Below are positions 12,101-26,052 of a DNA stretch of 64,000 nucleotides, in pieces. Source of the stretch: Marisa cornuarietis (taxonomy: Eukaryota; Mollusca; Gastropoda; Architaenioglossa; Ampullariidae); assembly GCA_004794655.1 (NCBI GenBank), contig SMMW01000046.1:8729501-8793500 (forward strand), written 5' to 3'. The translations under genes were made by a program, and so were the position numbers. The notes under the pieces are model-generated. The model saw only the letters and a list, made by a program, of their open reading frames with translations, made no database searches and was not told where the DNA came from. Position 1 is the first letter of the stretch, and the number at the start of each line of letters is the position of its first letter.

Positions 12101-13725
12101 CAATATGCAATACAAATGATCTACTGATAATGGCTTTATTTTCTTTTCTTACAAGAAGCTACAAATCTTGCCAACAAGGATTACTCAGTGGTACATGTAA
12201 TGAGATATATGCCAAATTTGCTTGAACTTAATCTGTACTCTTTTAAAATGCGGCCATCCAATTTGTTGCAGATTTTGACTTTAAAAAAACAATATGCACA
12301 CACGCATGCATGCACACACAAACACTTTGTCACACATATTATGCAACATCATGATGCTGTAAATAATCACAGACAAATCCATGCAAGCTTTAACAAGCAC
12401 AAAGAAACACATTTCGATCAACATGTACATAGTGTTGTGTTCTTTCAGTTGACACAACATATATTATTTCTCTAAACATATATCACTGACAGCAATAACC
12501 ATACAATACACACATTGTATCACAGATGAGAAAATTACTCAAGTGACCAAGATTTAGGAAATGTCATGCCTTGTGGTCTTTACTATCATCTATCATTACT
12601 TCATGCATTGTCATATGTACATATGGTTTTTTCATGTTTTATTCTTGTAACTTCAATATGTTAGTTGTCACTCTTGCTGTATGTAAATTGCTATATATGA
12701 CTGACCACTTTATCATGATGATGATGAATAAAATAATAGTTTATCAAAAATGCAATGAACCATTACATGCCCCATGTTTAGACATTTTAACATGTCCATT
12801 CTAATGTTCACTATTTTTTTTTTGTAAACTAAATGCGAGGGGAAAAACAAGCATTGCACAAATATTTTTTGTACACTGACAGAACAAATTCTAGGATTTA
12901 AGTTGACAATTTGAAATAACTTGCTAATTTACAATGCTAGAACACATTAAACAAAAAAATAAAGGATCATTCACAACATCAATCAAAAACTGAGCTCATA
13001 AAGTAGTTCTAAAATGACGAAAGGCTTATGGCAGTGAAAATGGTAAAAAATATTTAAGTCAAGTTGAACAATTAGGAAAGCATCTATCCCCGTGGACACT
13101 CCTAGATATGCTTGCACAAAAATGTATTAAGAATAAATTTCACATAATTAATGTTGTACTTGTGACAGCAATCAGATTACATGCAATACTTCAAATGCAC
13201 AGCCCGAATTTGTTTCATAGTGTAGGCAAAAAAAGGTACATGCCATGGATTTTTCTCTATTTTCTATGCAGAATTTCCTAATCTAAAAATTAAACTTTAA
13301 CATCAACCTTTTCTTTAAAATATCAATTAAATTTTTTATGGTACTATCAAAAAGATAAATTCTTAGAACAAGAGAATCTTTTAAATTTAGAATTCATGTA
13401 CATGTATATTCATGCAAAACTATCTGTACATTGCAGTTACATGCAATGCTGCCGTGACCAAAGATTAATGTTCTTATTGTAAGAGTATACACATATGCTA
13501 AGGTTTTTCCTTAGCCAAATGCAACAGTAACAAACATAGGATCATGCTTTTAGGAGAAAGCTTATCAGAAGACTGAGCTGTATACATGCCTCCCCCTACC
13601 TCCCCCCCCCACCAAAAAAAGGCAAGATGATCCTTTTTTTTTTGGCTCACAAGTGTAGGTTCTGCTGTCTAGCTCTTTCTTAACCTCAGTTTTGAAAGTC
13701 CTTAAGAAAGCAATTACCAAAAGAG

Positions 13726-13840
13726 TTTAGACAAGGGAAAAATATTAATGACACGAAAGATTAACATGATTATTTAGATATACAAAAAAATAGACAAAAA
13801 TAATAACTTAAACTGCTTCATGCTTTTAGAGGCATGCTTT
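13726..13840. repeat. Local direct repeat, copy A
   Basis: This starts TTTAGACAAGGGAAAAATAT and ends TTTTAGAGGCATGCTTT. It is matched at high identity by 14089-14199 in the same orientation, with small indels. Confidence 0.85.
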
Positions 13841-14088
13841 GACAACCAACAGGATGTCTCATTCATTCATAATTCCTACTTACTTTTTGTGTATGTGTCA
13901 GTGAGCATTACCTATGTAAAGAGCTTTAAAGGTCTTCGTGATTTTAGACATTCTATCTTTTAACTGGCTAAGAACAAGCATCACAACCAATGTTACACCA
14001 GATAATAATTAGATTAAGTGTCAAAGCAAACTGAAATAGAAAAAAAACATCAAGAACTTGTTAATGAAAGATTCATTTGTCAGCAGAC

Positions 14089-14199
14089 TTTAGACAAGGG
14101 AAAAATATTGATGACATGAAAGATCAACATGATTATTTAGATATACAGAACATAGACAAAAATAACTCAAACTGCTTCATGCTTTTAGAGGCATGCTTT
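14089..14199. repeat. Local direct repeat, copy B
   Basis: The second copy of the 13726-13840 block lies about 250 bases beyond the end of the first. It differs by scattered substitutions and small deletions, which suggests an old local duplication. Confidence 0.85.
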
Positions 14200-17100
14200 A
14201 ACACATTTTCTGCTAAAATATACAGCAGAAACCTGTGATGGGTTGGAACAAAATCATAAGACACTAGTGCTCAAAAATAAAACTGCCAACAAAATCTGAA
14301 GTAAATTAGAAATACATACTGCTTCATGCATAGTTACTTCTGATTAACCAATCTGAACCAGACTTGCATGTTTTAATAATTGTATTTTCCTCCTAATTTC
14401 TTCTATGAAAGATTCTTTGCATATAGCTTTTGTATTAAATTTAGCAAACTAGACAAACATCTTTCTTCTAATCACCAATAAAAGTTTTCCCTACCTCAGG
14501 TTCTTGAAATTTGTGGTAATTTATATGTCCTCGCCCCTTAAAAACAACCAAAAAAACATGACATGAACAAGGAAAAACAAAATACATTGGACAAAATAAG
14601 TACAGTGGAGCAGTCAACCTACAAATCTGAACAGATTTGTTACCGTCACAAGAAGAACAGAATAGGATGTTCAGTCAACTGTTTCAGGCTCTGTGTGTTA
14701 ATTCATTGTGCATAAGCATTTGTTATATCCAGGTAGAAAGCATATACAGAAATACACATGGACAGCTGTTAACACCCACTGACTCAAGGTTCATTGTAAC
14801 ATGAAAATGACATATGAGAACTAGTAGAGTTCAAAAACTTTGTTGTCTAGTTATTGGGTAAAATACAAGATGTTATTTCTCAAATGCTACCCCTTGGTGA
14901 ATACCCTCTTTTATATTCAAAAAATATACCTACAAAACATCACCAAGAGGTGAAAACTCTGACATTATGATGTGCCTAATTAATATACATTTCCAGCTCT
15001 TTCTGTGCAAGGTGAAGTTTGTAGGCATGCGTCTCGATAGTAGAAGAGGAGCATTCAACCAGATTTGTGAAGATAGTATCTTACACTAAGCATCACTTAA
15101 CGATTAGAAAAAAATTACACTCCACTCATCCTTTAACTCACACAATGGCTTTAGACAGTTCTGACCATGCTGACCATAATACACGTGGGCATGTTTCACA
15201 CACAAGCATGCATGCTCACACCTACAAAGAATAGTTTCAGATCATTATTTAAACTCAAGAATAATTCTACCTCATGGTAAGGTAAAGCTTTAAAAACTAT
15301 CCAGCCAGCAAAGCAAGTCTATAATTTTTCAAATGATGCTATTACTATTAGCTGGTTTCAAAGCAGCTCCTTTAAGCTGATTTTGCTACCAAAACAAAGT
15401 CACCTATCCAGCAGACACAAAACATTTCAAATTTAACTAGATACTGAGAACAACATAAGCTTTGAAAAAAGACATGAAAAAACACAAAAAAGACGTTGTA
15501 TGACCCTAGAGAAAGCAATTACATTTCCACTCCCCCCTCCAAAATAAAAAACCCACACAATTTATTATACTTTATTGTGATGCTCTTTTATTTTATGTGT
15601 ACCAAACTTTTCAGTGCCACGTTTTACTTGTTGTGAAGCTCTCAAAGCAGTTAATGTACTCAATTGCTAAAACATTTGATACATATGAAATGATATAGAA
15701 AAATATTGAATATTTAAGTTGCTCACAACTTTGATAAAAGTATTTTAAAATGCTGAAACCAACATATATGTATGAAAGTGAATCAAATACTGATGATTCG
15801 GTTAACAAGCTGCTTAATGGTGATCTTTAAGGAAAAAGAAGAAAACCTCATTCAACCAATAAATAACAATGCTGAATAAAATAAAGTAAAGGAATTGCTT
15901 GGTCCTTTGTCTATTAACAAGACCGTAAAAAGCTACGACTATTTATGTGAAAAATTGTGCCAGAAACTAGGTAACAGGACTTTTTGGTTTAGTTTATTGC
16001 AAACATGTGCTTAAAACCAGTGTAATCAGAAAAATTATCAACTTTACCAACCCAATACTCTCAGTTTGAACATGTTTAAATGTTTACTTTGTCCTGAGGA
16101 TACTAATTTAGATTTCATCTCTTACCATATAGAGAACAAACATCAGAGAGAATTTCATGTTGATTATATTTCCATTGGACCATCAGAGTGAATTTGTCAT
16201 AGCATCAGATAAGCATAGCTGAATTTTACGTCTTCCTGTCTAACCACTCCTCTCTTGTGTTTTTGAACTGCAGTGTAAGATAAGAAGAAGGCTAAATAAA
16301 CTTATACAGTGGAAATGTGTGAATGCTCAAAGCTCTCACAAAGGTATCAATATGGCACAATGGTTTCACTGGCTTAAGACAATTGCTCAAAGAACACATT
16401 TACAGTTCATGTTCAAAAACAGCACCTTTAAGACCTTTAACTAGAAAAAATTATCAGCATGAACATAATTATAGCGTTTTAACATGCACATTCAGAAACA
16501 CAACAGTCACTTGATAAAAGTGAAAGAACTGTCCATGGAAAAATGGCAAAAATGAGAAATTAAAAACAAAATCACAATCAAGGTTTTTCTTCTATTACAT
16601 TCAAGCCATCAAGTCCAAATCATTTTTAAATCACTCATTTCTCCCCTTTTCACTTACTCATTTTTGAGGAGAAAATTAACATGCCGTAAAGATAACATAT
16701 CCTTCTTTACATGGCTACTGTATAGCAAATCCCAACCCCTAAACACATACCCATGCAAACCTCTATGGCTGATGAAAATCTCTATTTCTAAGGTAAGATC
16801 AGAGTTTCAAAAGGCTTGACAAAGACAAATATAATGATGATCATAACTGCTGCAAACTTTCACAATTTTCCACTCATGCGGCATAAATAAAACGCTACAA
16901 ACTAAGGTATGATCCCATTCTGAAATAATTTATTTTAAAACAACAATCACAGGAGTTCTATATCTGGTAGTCAGAACTTCAATATACTTATGGCATATTC
17001 AAAACACATCACTAACTGTCAAATAATATGGGCGTGCAATCGTGCTTGGTAATCATGAGCAAAACACTGTGGCAAAAACAACTCAAGGAATCCAGAGATT

Positions 17101-19037
17101 AATATGCCAGTGTTAGCATTATCCTTTATGTTTTATAACTCTGTTTCAAATGTATCGATTTCAGTGTTCTGATTGCTCATTAACATGCTTGAGTCACGTA
17201 CTTCCATGGTTTTCTCATTTCTTGTTAAAAAAGACTTATGAGATAAGAAATCAAAGCAAATGAAAACTTTTCCTAACCTTCAAAATAATGAAGATTTCCA
17301 ACAAGAAACTTAAAGAGCCAAACAACAAATAATCCAACAAAAACAGCTTTATTTCTAGGGTAGACTGGTAACAATCTTCAAAACTGTGTTATTCTATGAA
17401 CCCCCTCCCCATCCCACAAAAAAAGAGTAACTGCTTGAATGTTAGTTTTTCTCACCTACTGCTGTATTTACTAAAATATTAGCATTCTCTTTTCCAACTG
17501 GTTTCTTCATCCTGATTTTCAAAAGATCAAAGTATTTGTAGGGAGGTGGGAATACTGAACCAAAAACCACTATCATCAAAATACTTCATCCAGCATTATT
17601 CTATGCAGCTCTTGCAGTCTATGAAAGCACATACATAGATGCTCACATCTTCACATGCATGCGCACGCACACTGAACTGGATTTTGTGATCTAATTAAGA
17701 AACCATCACCACACATGAGCAAACCATTGAAAGAATGGGCAAAAGAAATCACAGACTTCCATATTACTTTGTAGCTGATACTGTCTGACAAAGTTGTTAT
17801 CTCTTTTTGTTGTAGGAAGATGACAAAGTCAATTATACAAACCTATAATTCCCTTTAAAAATATTGTGCAAGCCTTCATACATCTAACACAGTTCTAAGT
17901 AAATTCTGACAATGGGCTGTCTATGCTGTGTTTGCCATTTTTAATCAGCATTCATAAATGTAACAACTAAGTATCAAACTGAACTATCTGAAGACTGCCA
18001 AGGAACTTGATGAAATATATTGTAGTATTATCTTTATGTAAAGAAAGGCCACATGTGAGGCCTAAATTTTAAAGTCCCTGTCACCATCAATAACAAATGA
18101 GAATCTGATGGCCAGGATTTGCACATACTGTATAAGCTCATTCCTCATTTCCAACATACTATAATCTAATAAAAGTCAAACATCCTGGAAAGTACTCTTT
18201 CCTATAAATGGTGTATGATGAGCTTTGTGTTTATTCAGTATAGAAGAAAAATTTGAAGAATTAAATTTTTAAAATGACAACTGTTTACATGCTATATTTA
18301 TGAAAACTTGTATTCCATCAACATAACATAAAAAAGGGACAGGAAAAGAAACCCAAGCAAAACATCAAAAGATCTAATCAAACACATATCTATAAACGTG
18401 GATGGAAAATTCTTTTAGCTCTGAACCAACAGACACAACAAAAATGACATGCAGAATAACTGGTGCAAGTAAACCCTGGGAAAGAACCCGGAAGAGTGGG
18501 TGGTGGTGGTTCTGTGACTGTGCTTTGGCATCAAGCAATAGCTTATAGAGTTTCAATGCTTGAAACATTCTTCACTATCACATAATCTCAAAAATGCCTC
18601 CTTCCTAACCTTCCACCCCTGCCTTTATCTGAAGGTTCCCCTTTGACTGTATCTAGCATCTAGTTTCCGGGTGGATCTCACAGAAGATATTGCAATCCAA
18701 TTAAATAAAACTGGTCTAAACTGTTGATCAGTAACACAACCACCTATCTAAGATTTGCCAAGAGCACAACCACAATCGCTGTGAACCCTATAACACCCCA
18801 GACACTGATGACTCCAGGGCATGTATGACGTAACCTGGAAAGAATCCACAGGACTGTACATAATCAGTAACATGACATTATCCATCTCCAGGAACACCTG
18901 AGAAGAAGCCTCAAAAGAACTTTAAAAAGAGACACTTTACACTGGGCTGCTAGATACTTTACATATCTTTTCTGAATGGCTACTGCCCTTCTGCCTACTT
19001 TTCCAGTCATCATTTGTGGCTGCTTGCCATCGCAGCA

Positions 19038-22000
19038 TCAATCCATTAATTCATGAGCCTGCCATCAGAATAAAAGAAAACAGAGTAAGAGTATTGCTAA
19101 ATGTAAATTAGCTACATAATAATTATGCCATACATAAAATATACTTGTAAAACAGAAAAAATGAATCAAAGTTCTTTTTTTTAATTTATTGCTAAAACCC
19201 AATGCACACAAGCTACATCAACAAGGCAGCAGGTAGCAGAATTTAACTTGCTCCATGACAACTGCTTCTTATACTAAATAACTTTTTGACAAAGTTAGGT
19301 CACTGGTTAAAAAAAAACCGGCCTATTTGCTTTACAAATGTCAGTGGGCCATTTTAATTAGCAATGTAATTGGGGATGGTGGTACACAAAAAAAAATTAT
19401 TTCCTAAAAGTAACTTATGAATACTCGGTCATGTGATTAGCTCAACAACACAGATTGCACTTCAAGATCAACAGAAACTGTGACAAGTGCATCTTCTTTA
19501 CCTACAAACCCATTTCAGGACCAATGACTGCCATAAGCTCAAAAAGCCTACCATAAACTCATATGGAGTGCACTACTTAGAATTTGGTTTGTGATTTTAG
19601 CAAATTTTGCTTTGTACTCTTATCTTTATACACACAATTTTTCATCTTTTCTTTTACAGCTTAAGCTTAATCATCCCATTGGGGCCTAACTACAGCTGCC
19701 AATAAGAAAAAGGAGATATATTGTAAATCAATTCTGCACAAAGATCTGACCCAGCATCTTGATAGGGCTGTTAACATCACAAAATATCAAGGCTTATTCT
19801 TGAATATTGTTATTGTACTGACTTCTTTCTGATCACATCGGAAATAAATAAATAAATAAAAGCATTTATTTTCATTTCTTTTGCTACTGATATCATAACT
19901 TACCACAATTCCTGGGCGCGCCCATGTGTAGACTAGACCTTCTTGACAGGCAGTGACTACGCACTCCTCTCGAAACACTATAGAAGTCAGTCTTTCATGC
20001 GCAATCTTTTTACAAACCAGAGGCTCTAGCACTGGGACCTCATCTAAACGAGGACATGCTGGGGTCCCATAAAGTTTCACAGCATCATCTACAGGCTTTA
20101 CATGGTTTGACTTGGATAGCAATCCTACCCGGTCGCTGTTTCGACTAGCCAAACTGAAGTTTCTTTTGTGTTCCTTTTTATCTTGACTCTCCTTCCTGTC
20201 TGCTACAGACAGTGTTGCAAATTTATTTGTGGCATTTAAGACTGCACTTTGAATAGGATGTGTAGTGCCCTCAGGGGTATGATGATGCCCAACATCATTG
20301 CCTACAGAATTTATTTTCTGGGCATTGTTTGGTACACTGTTGGAACGAGGAATGGCTCCACCACTGGCTACAGTATTTGATCCCAAGCCACCAGGAGTTC
20401 GGATCTTTCCACAAGGCTGTTTAATCACATCTTCTGTGAGTTCCCACAAGCACAGGTCTGTGTCTTGTCCAACAGAACCAAAGCGGTAAGATGTGTAATG
20501 TACACCTGCTGAAACAGGAATCTCTGTAGAGTTTCGATTAGAGTTTAAGTGTGAACCATTCTGCTGTGAGGAGTCTGAACGCGCATCACGCACTTTGATC
20601 CCACCAAGTCCACTGTTAACACTGCTGTTGCTTACATGATTTGCATTGGGTTGCTGCAGATGATTATGCATTGCAACACTTTCCAAGTCCCTGCTGACAT
20701 ATTCACAGTTTTCTTCATCACAGACCAAACATGTGTGCACATCAAATGCAACCACATTTACCCAGGAGCGATGTCCATGGCCACGACAAATAACACGCTT
20801 CTCATGGAATGACCAGACTGTCACCAAGTCGTCTTCTCCACCAGTCACAATGTATTTCCCATCTGGTGACCAGCAAACACACAACAGTCCACCAAAGTAG
20901 CTCCTCATGGTCCCTACAAGTTCCATCGAGTTATAGTTAAACACACGCATGTGTCCATCCTGGCTTACTACAGCCAGGTAACGCAAACAGGGCGAGAAGG
21001 CAAATTCATTGATTGCTCCTTGTCCAATCACCCATCGATACATGGGATTGCGGGTGCTCTTGGTTTTGCAGGTGTAGACAGAGAAGCCTTCACCATGTTT
21101 GAAGGGCTGGTAGTGAGGAGGTGTCTGGCCACTGGGTAGCTCTTCATTGTAAAGGTACATCTGACCACTGCTGTGTGCAACCAGGAATTGGTTGTGTGAA
21201 CCTGGGACCCATTTGATGCATGTAACCTTTGTCTTGTCTATCAACCTCTGCAAAAACAATAGGAAAATAATGTGAATTTTTAAAGTTTCAAAGCACTATG
21301 AAAAACCAGGTGCTTTAAATATAAAAATGCCCTTACAGCTCATGCTTGGTGCTCTAGAGCCTCTACATTCCCACCTGGATTTTAACAAGTACACACAATT
21401 TAAAAAAAATGGTGGAGAAAAATAGTAGAAGTAAAAAAAGAGAAAGCAAAATGAACACAATCGATGAATGAATTATAAGTTATTTGATATTTACAATGAA
21501 CATCCAGAATGCTTTTAAAACAATCAAGACACAAGTGATGCAGAAAATATGGTTTCCTGGCTAACAAATCTCTCTCCAAATCTTATAAGAATTAAGAGAT
21601 TGTAGGTGAATTAAGAGATACTGATAAAACTTGTGTTTTTATACGCACTCAATGACAGACGTTAAACAATCTGCTTAACATACTATAAATGTTGGCAGGA
21701 CCAGAAAAAAGTGGATTATAACGATCTACATGCTCAGTCAAAAACAAGTCATATAATGCACACCATTTCCATTTGTTTTTAATTCACGATCTATTAAAAA
21801 CTGTTACAGCAGCAAGATAAGCAACAAAAAATTCTTACTTCTTCATTGTATAGTTTGCTTATTTCTTTCTTGATTGGGTCTATGAGCTGAACCTGACCAA
21901 GAGTAAAACCCACTAATAAAAGGACACTGTCACTTGAAACGGTAGCTGTATTAAAGTCGTGGCATGTGGGAAATGTCCCCTTATATATTCTCTTGTCAAC

Positions 22001-25000
22001 TGGCTTGGTCAGGTCTGCTGCCTGAAACAAAATAAAAAAAAGTTTTTTTAAGTAAGCATCTGTTGATTTATTTTTTAATTGTAATAATAGCAACATAACA
22101 TTTAAAAATTACTATATGTGCAATTTATGTATGAGTGTGTCTTCATAAACATCAATCTTTTGTAGGTCTATACTCCTCTTCTGAAGAGTTCTTAGCACAG
22201 ATGGGAAACTCAGCTGAGAACTAAAGGCCTGCAAAATTTTTGTCTAAATGGTTCTTGATGACATGTAATGATAGGCTTGGATCATTCACTCAGACAGACT
22301 GTTCCACCAGAAACTGACAAATATAAGTCCAAGTGTTTGTGTACCTCTGGACATAACGTTTGCTTTTCTAAGAGCTTGAACTGTGACCTCTAGTGAATAA
22401 TTTCTAGCTATAAGACATATTTCAGATGCAGAACCAGATGCAATATTAATATCACTAAATAAAGAAATGTCTAAATTGTGACACACCATGAAAAGTCCTT
22501 GTATATAATTTTCAATTAATTTTAAAATAATGTTTTACTATGGTCCCTGAATATCAACACACACACACACACACACACGCACGCAAATGTGACAGACACA
22601 TGAGAATAAAAAAAGCATTAACTTATTGGCTGCAGTTTTCAAGTCTTCTATGCCATCTTCAACAATATAAGTGTGCTACCACGGTGTGTTCAAACAGTTT
22701 GTATGATGAAAGACAGCAGGTGAAAGGAGGAACCTGCTATCATATAACTGAGCAATTATTCTTCAGATAAGAATTCTTTAAAGAATATGCTCCCTTGATT
22801 GCTACTAAATCTGAAAACCAACTATGAGTTCCATGTTTTAATGGGAGGCGACCTCTCAGATGTGCACTCAAAAAAAGCTTAGTGAAGAACAGTTTTATTT
22901 ACACTAGTTTTATGCAGTGACTGACACAATATGACAGAATGACAATAAAAACTGACATAAAATATAAAAAAGCACTGCAGACTCATTCTTGGACATCATC
23001 GGTAATACTGAGAAAGCTTTTATCATCTACTAAGCTGGAGGAAAAGTGACAGCTACTTCAAAGTTCTGAATGCCATTATAATAGTCCTTCTATTCTAGTT
23101 ATGTCATTTCAATCTTGCCACTGAAAAGCTCAGAAAATTGTTTGCCATTATCTATTTACTTAAATTAGAGAATTGTGATCCATTTGTTGAACATTACAGG
23201 GTCTGAAAAATGACTGCTTCAAAAAGAAAGTAAAAACACTTAACAAACAGCTTCTGATACAATAAATATTATCAACATAAGCTGAACACCTTATGAAAGG
23301 TACAGTTGAGAAGGTACCCGTCACAGCCACTGCAACTAACATGGCACTACCTCTTACTAAGTCATATACTATCAAGCAGACCTAGTCTCCTAGGCAAGCA
23401 GCCACATCTACAGTCAAAACTGATGTGGTCAGTATTACTGGTTAAGATAGCCAGTGCTTGTCCATTACAAACAAGACCTAATGTTGGTTTTACAGCTCTC
23501 TGAAAACATATCTTTACACAAAGTACTATCCCTGAATTACAATTCTTAACTCCCACTGTCTGTCATGCTAACCATCATGTAATGACTCCATCTCACACTG
23601 TTTACAGTACCTATATCCCTTCATATCTTCATCCATTGCTTTATGTTCTACTCCTGTATCTCATTTTATGTTGTTCAGTGTGCCTATACGTATCTCACTG
23701 TCCACTGTCTGTTATCTTTTATCATTATTAGTCTGCGCAGAGAGTGCAATCTATCTTGGTTGTGATGATGTGCATTATTATTTCCATTATTATTATTATT
23801 ACAATGGTAGAAAAGAATACACATGCAAACATAAAACAGAAAGTAAATGAACTGAAATCTTAGACTAATGCTCATTAAACTTAAGGCCTGTTGCTCTTTG
23901 TGAGTTATAAGAAGTCGATGCTGACCTTTCTCATATAATTCTACATCTCTGCATATATTTTCTGTTCGATCCACGTATGCCTTTGAGGGATAAAGAATAA
24001 GTAGTTGTTATATGTATATCAGAAAGAATACAATATATGACTTTTCATGATGAACAGCAGATTCCTACAGAAAGTGCCAGATCAGAAGAATGATCATCTC
24101 CTCCACAAACAAACAACAGTCCACCAAAGTAGCTCCCCATGGTCTTATGGCACAAGATCAGCGACAAAAGTGACATTTTCTCAAGATATATAACGTACAA
24201 ATTATAGTTAGCAAGCTGTGCCTTAACCGGCTTAACGGATGAAGCAACTCTGAACGAGTTCATAAATAATATTTTCCTATTATTAGTATGTTTACTCATC
24301 CAGATTGAATCTGATCACACGTGCACGAATCGAACCGATTTTTATAAAAATAATCAATAGGTTATTAGGTTTGTGAAATAGTTAAAACTGTTTTGATATC
24401 TAATGAAATAGTTTTCAAACACCAGCACTAGCATTTCTAATCAATGAAAAAATTTGACTTCCTGTTTTCGGTGCATCTGGATTTTACTCCAACCTACGAT
24501 GCTATTATATCGAATATCAATATTCATGCTTGCACTCTCAGTGTAAATAGTTTTACTGTCATACAGGTAACGTTTAACTTGTGTAGTGTGAATGCTTTTC
24601 CTGGGAATTAGAATGATCACCGCTTACTAGATGAATCCCGACTCGACTCGACTCGTCAATGACAACAATTATTATCAGGCACTTAGAAAATTATACAGAA
24701 CACATAAAACTATAGCTAAATGAAGAATTTTAATCTTTTTAAGTTTACACCCGTATCTAAAGAAAGATTTAGAATCCGTAAAAGTACCTGAAATAAGTCG
24801 TTTACCTTGCGAACACCCTTGTAAACATACACGTATAGTTCTCTGCCGACATTAAAACACAGCCTGTCTGGCGAAGATGAACCATCGTCGACTCTCACAA
24901 AAGATACTTTGACGGGTGGATTGGCTTGTCCATTATAGGCCACTCTCGTTGGCTTTGAATACTCCGATAAAGGCATCAATTTGTACTCTCCTTCTCGTGT

Positions 25001-25054
25001 TGCAAAGTGCGTTTTCAAATCGTCTTTACCCCCACCCTCACTCTGAACCGCCAT
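19038..25054 (-). CDS. WDR20: WDR20, WD-repeat activator of USP12/USP46
   Basis: WDR20 (paralogous to vertebrate DMWD) binds the USP12/USP46-UAF1 deubiquitinases and stimulates them. Coding exons: 25054-24806 (83 codons), 22021-21839 (61), 21247-19904 (448) and a tentative 19058-19038 (6 plus stop), all in phase 0; total 598 residues against 569 in human. Exon 1 reads REGEYKLMPLSEYSKPTRV and DRLCFNVGRELY, exon 2 TCHDFN and LGQVQLIDPIKKE. Exon 3 holds the propeller (SYFGGLLCVCWSPDGKYIVT, then GGEDDLVTVWSF), a low-complexity insert rich in S, N and H, and then YRFGSVGQDTDLCLWELTED. It also has PRSNSVPN, KFATLS, the conserved CKKIAHERLTSIVF, and TACQEGLVYTWARPG. The end is uncertain: after GIV a strong GTAAGT leads to a six-residue exon, while read-through would add 34 residues. 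Confidence 0.93.
22022..24805 (-). other. WDR20 intron 1
   Basis: This intron splits KGVRK from AADLTKP exactly where the human proteins are continuous. It contains a CA microsatellite at 22557-22578, an ATT run near 23778-23801 and the broken WDR20 exon 3 copy at 24094-24144. I see no other gene in it. Confidence 0.8.
24094..24144 (-). pseudogene. Fragment of WDR20 exon 3 inside WDR20 intron 1
   Basis: Positions 24106-24144 match exon 3 at 20874-20912 in 37 of 39 bases and in the same orientation. They encode TMGSYFGGLLFVC against TMRSYFGGLLCVC. The next 12 bases, 24094-24105, match 20829-20840 in 10 of 12, so the copy lacks the 33 bases coding for WSPDGKYIVTG. Beyond these limits similarity stops. 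The piece is too short to function and is best read as a duplicated and decayed exon fragment. Confidence 0.75.
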
Positions 25055-26052
25055 GTTGGAATATTGCTAACTTCTGCCGAGGATAAATGCCCGGATAGAT
25101 GATGATATACGCATGCCCAATGTCGTGTTTCCTGTTACAGACTGTAAACAAATGCACGTGCGACAGGTTATCGTTCTCATTCTAATTATTCATTTGCAAA
25201 GAAATAAAATTTGAAGGCACTGAATGAGCAGTGAGATTTAAACTATAAGAGCGATTCAGTCGCGAATACCCGACAATCGATCTTTGGATACATTTACAAT
25301 TGTTTACTTTTTTTCAGCGCATACAGAAAAAATTAAAATAATCAAGTTGCTAGATGTGAAATTTAGTTTGGTTTAAAAACAAAAATAATCCTAGTTTAAA
25401 ATCAATTGTTAACAAACAGCATAAATGTGTAGTAACATATGCCACGTACTGAGCAAAATTAACTTTGCATGGATACACCATCAGAACAGCAAAATAAAAT
25501 AACAGAGATCAGAACATGACAACTTTTTAAAAAGTTCTGTTTTAAAGTTTTTCAAATCCCACATTTCACTTGATGACTTCACTTTATATATCGTTTCTCT
25601 CAATCTGACGTTCCCTCGTGGGGATCCCCATCACATGCAGTTATCAGTTATCTAAAACGCTGATCGATCGGCGGTCATCCAAAAAGGTTTGAATCTCATC
25701 GTACTTCGCAAAACGCTCTCATGATCGTCCTTCGTCACAGTTTAAGGAAACCAAGAAATGATAAATGTCAGGTGACATGCATAATGTGTAGACGACAGTT
25801 AATTCTTTTTTTTCTCCGCCCCCCTGCCTGTTTCATTTTCGACAGTTTCAGGTTTTTCCCGTGACCCCAGTGTCCTTGACCTGCCACGTTACCGGAAAAA
25901 GCATGCTGGGTATATAGCAATGGCGACAGCTGGAGTAGCTGTCTGCTAATCAATCTACTATTGTAGGATGACTAGGTTGATTTGTTTTTCAAAATGTCAG
26001 CCAAGAGATTTACAAGGAGACTCTGAGTGCTGAACAATTTTCTGATATTATA
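25055..26052. promoter_or_regulatory. Putative bidirectional promoter, WDR20 and VPS54
   Basis: The start codons of two conserved genes on opposite strands are 998 bases apart here, with no other gene between. Visible motifs are an E-box CACGTG at 25155-25160, an ETS-like ACCGGAA at 25891-25897, GCATGCTGGG at 25901-25910 (reverse complement of the ZNF143/Staf core CCCAGCATGC) and GCAATGGCGAC near 25917. WDR20 itself begins CAACATGGCGG, a YY1-like sequence across its ATG. TSS positions are unknown and the motif assignments are inferences. The region 25200-25850 shows nothing distinctive. Confidence 0.5.

Larger units (their letters stand above)
9113..19037. other. AT-rich intergenic DNA, possible WDR20 3' UTR
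   Basis: There is no recognisable coding sequence here. A possible SINE A-box-like segment (TGGCTCAGTTG) lies near 9886. The stretch from roughly 12 to 19 kb is uniformly AT-rich and almost free of the LINE tails seen elsewhere. Several minus-strand AATAAA signals occur (for example 18235-18230, 12140-12135 and 11947-11942), so part of it could be a long WDR20 3' UTR. The duplicated block at 13726 and 14089 is described separately. Confidence 0.5.
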
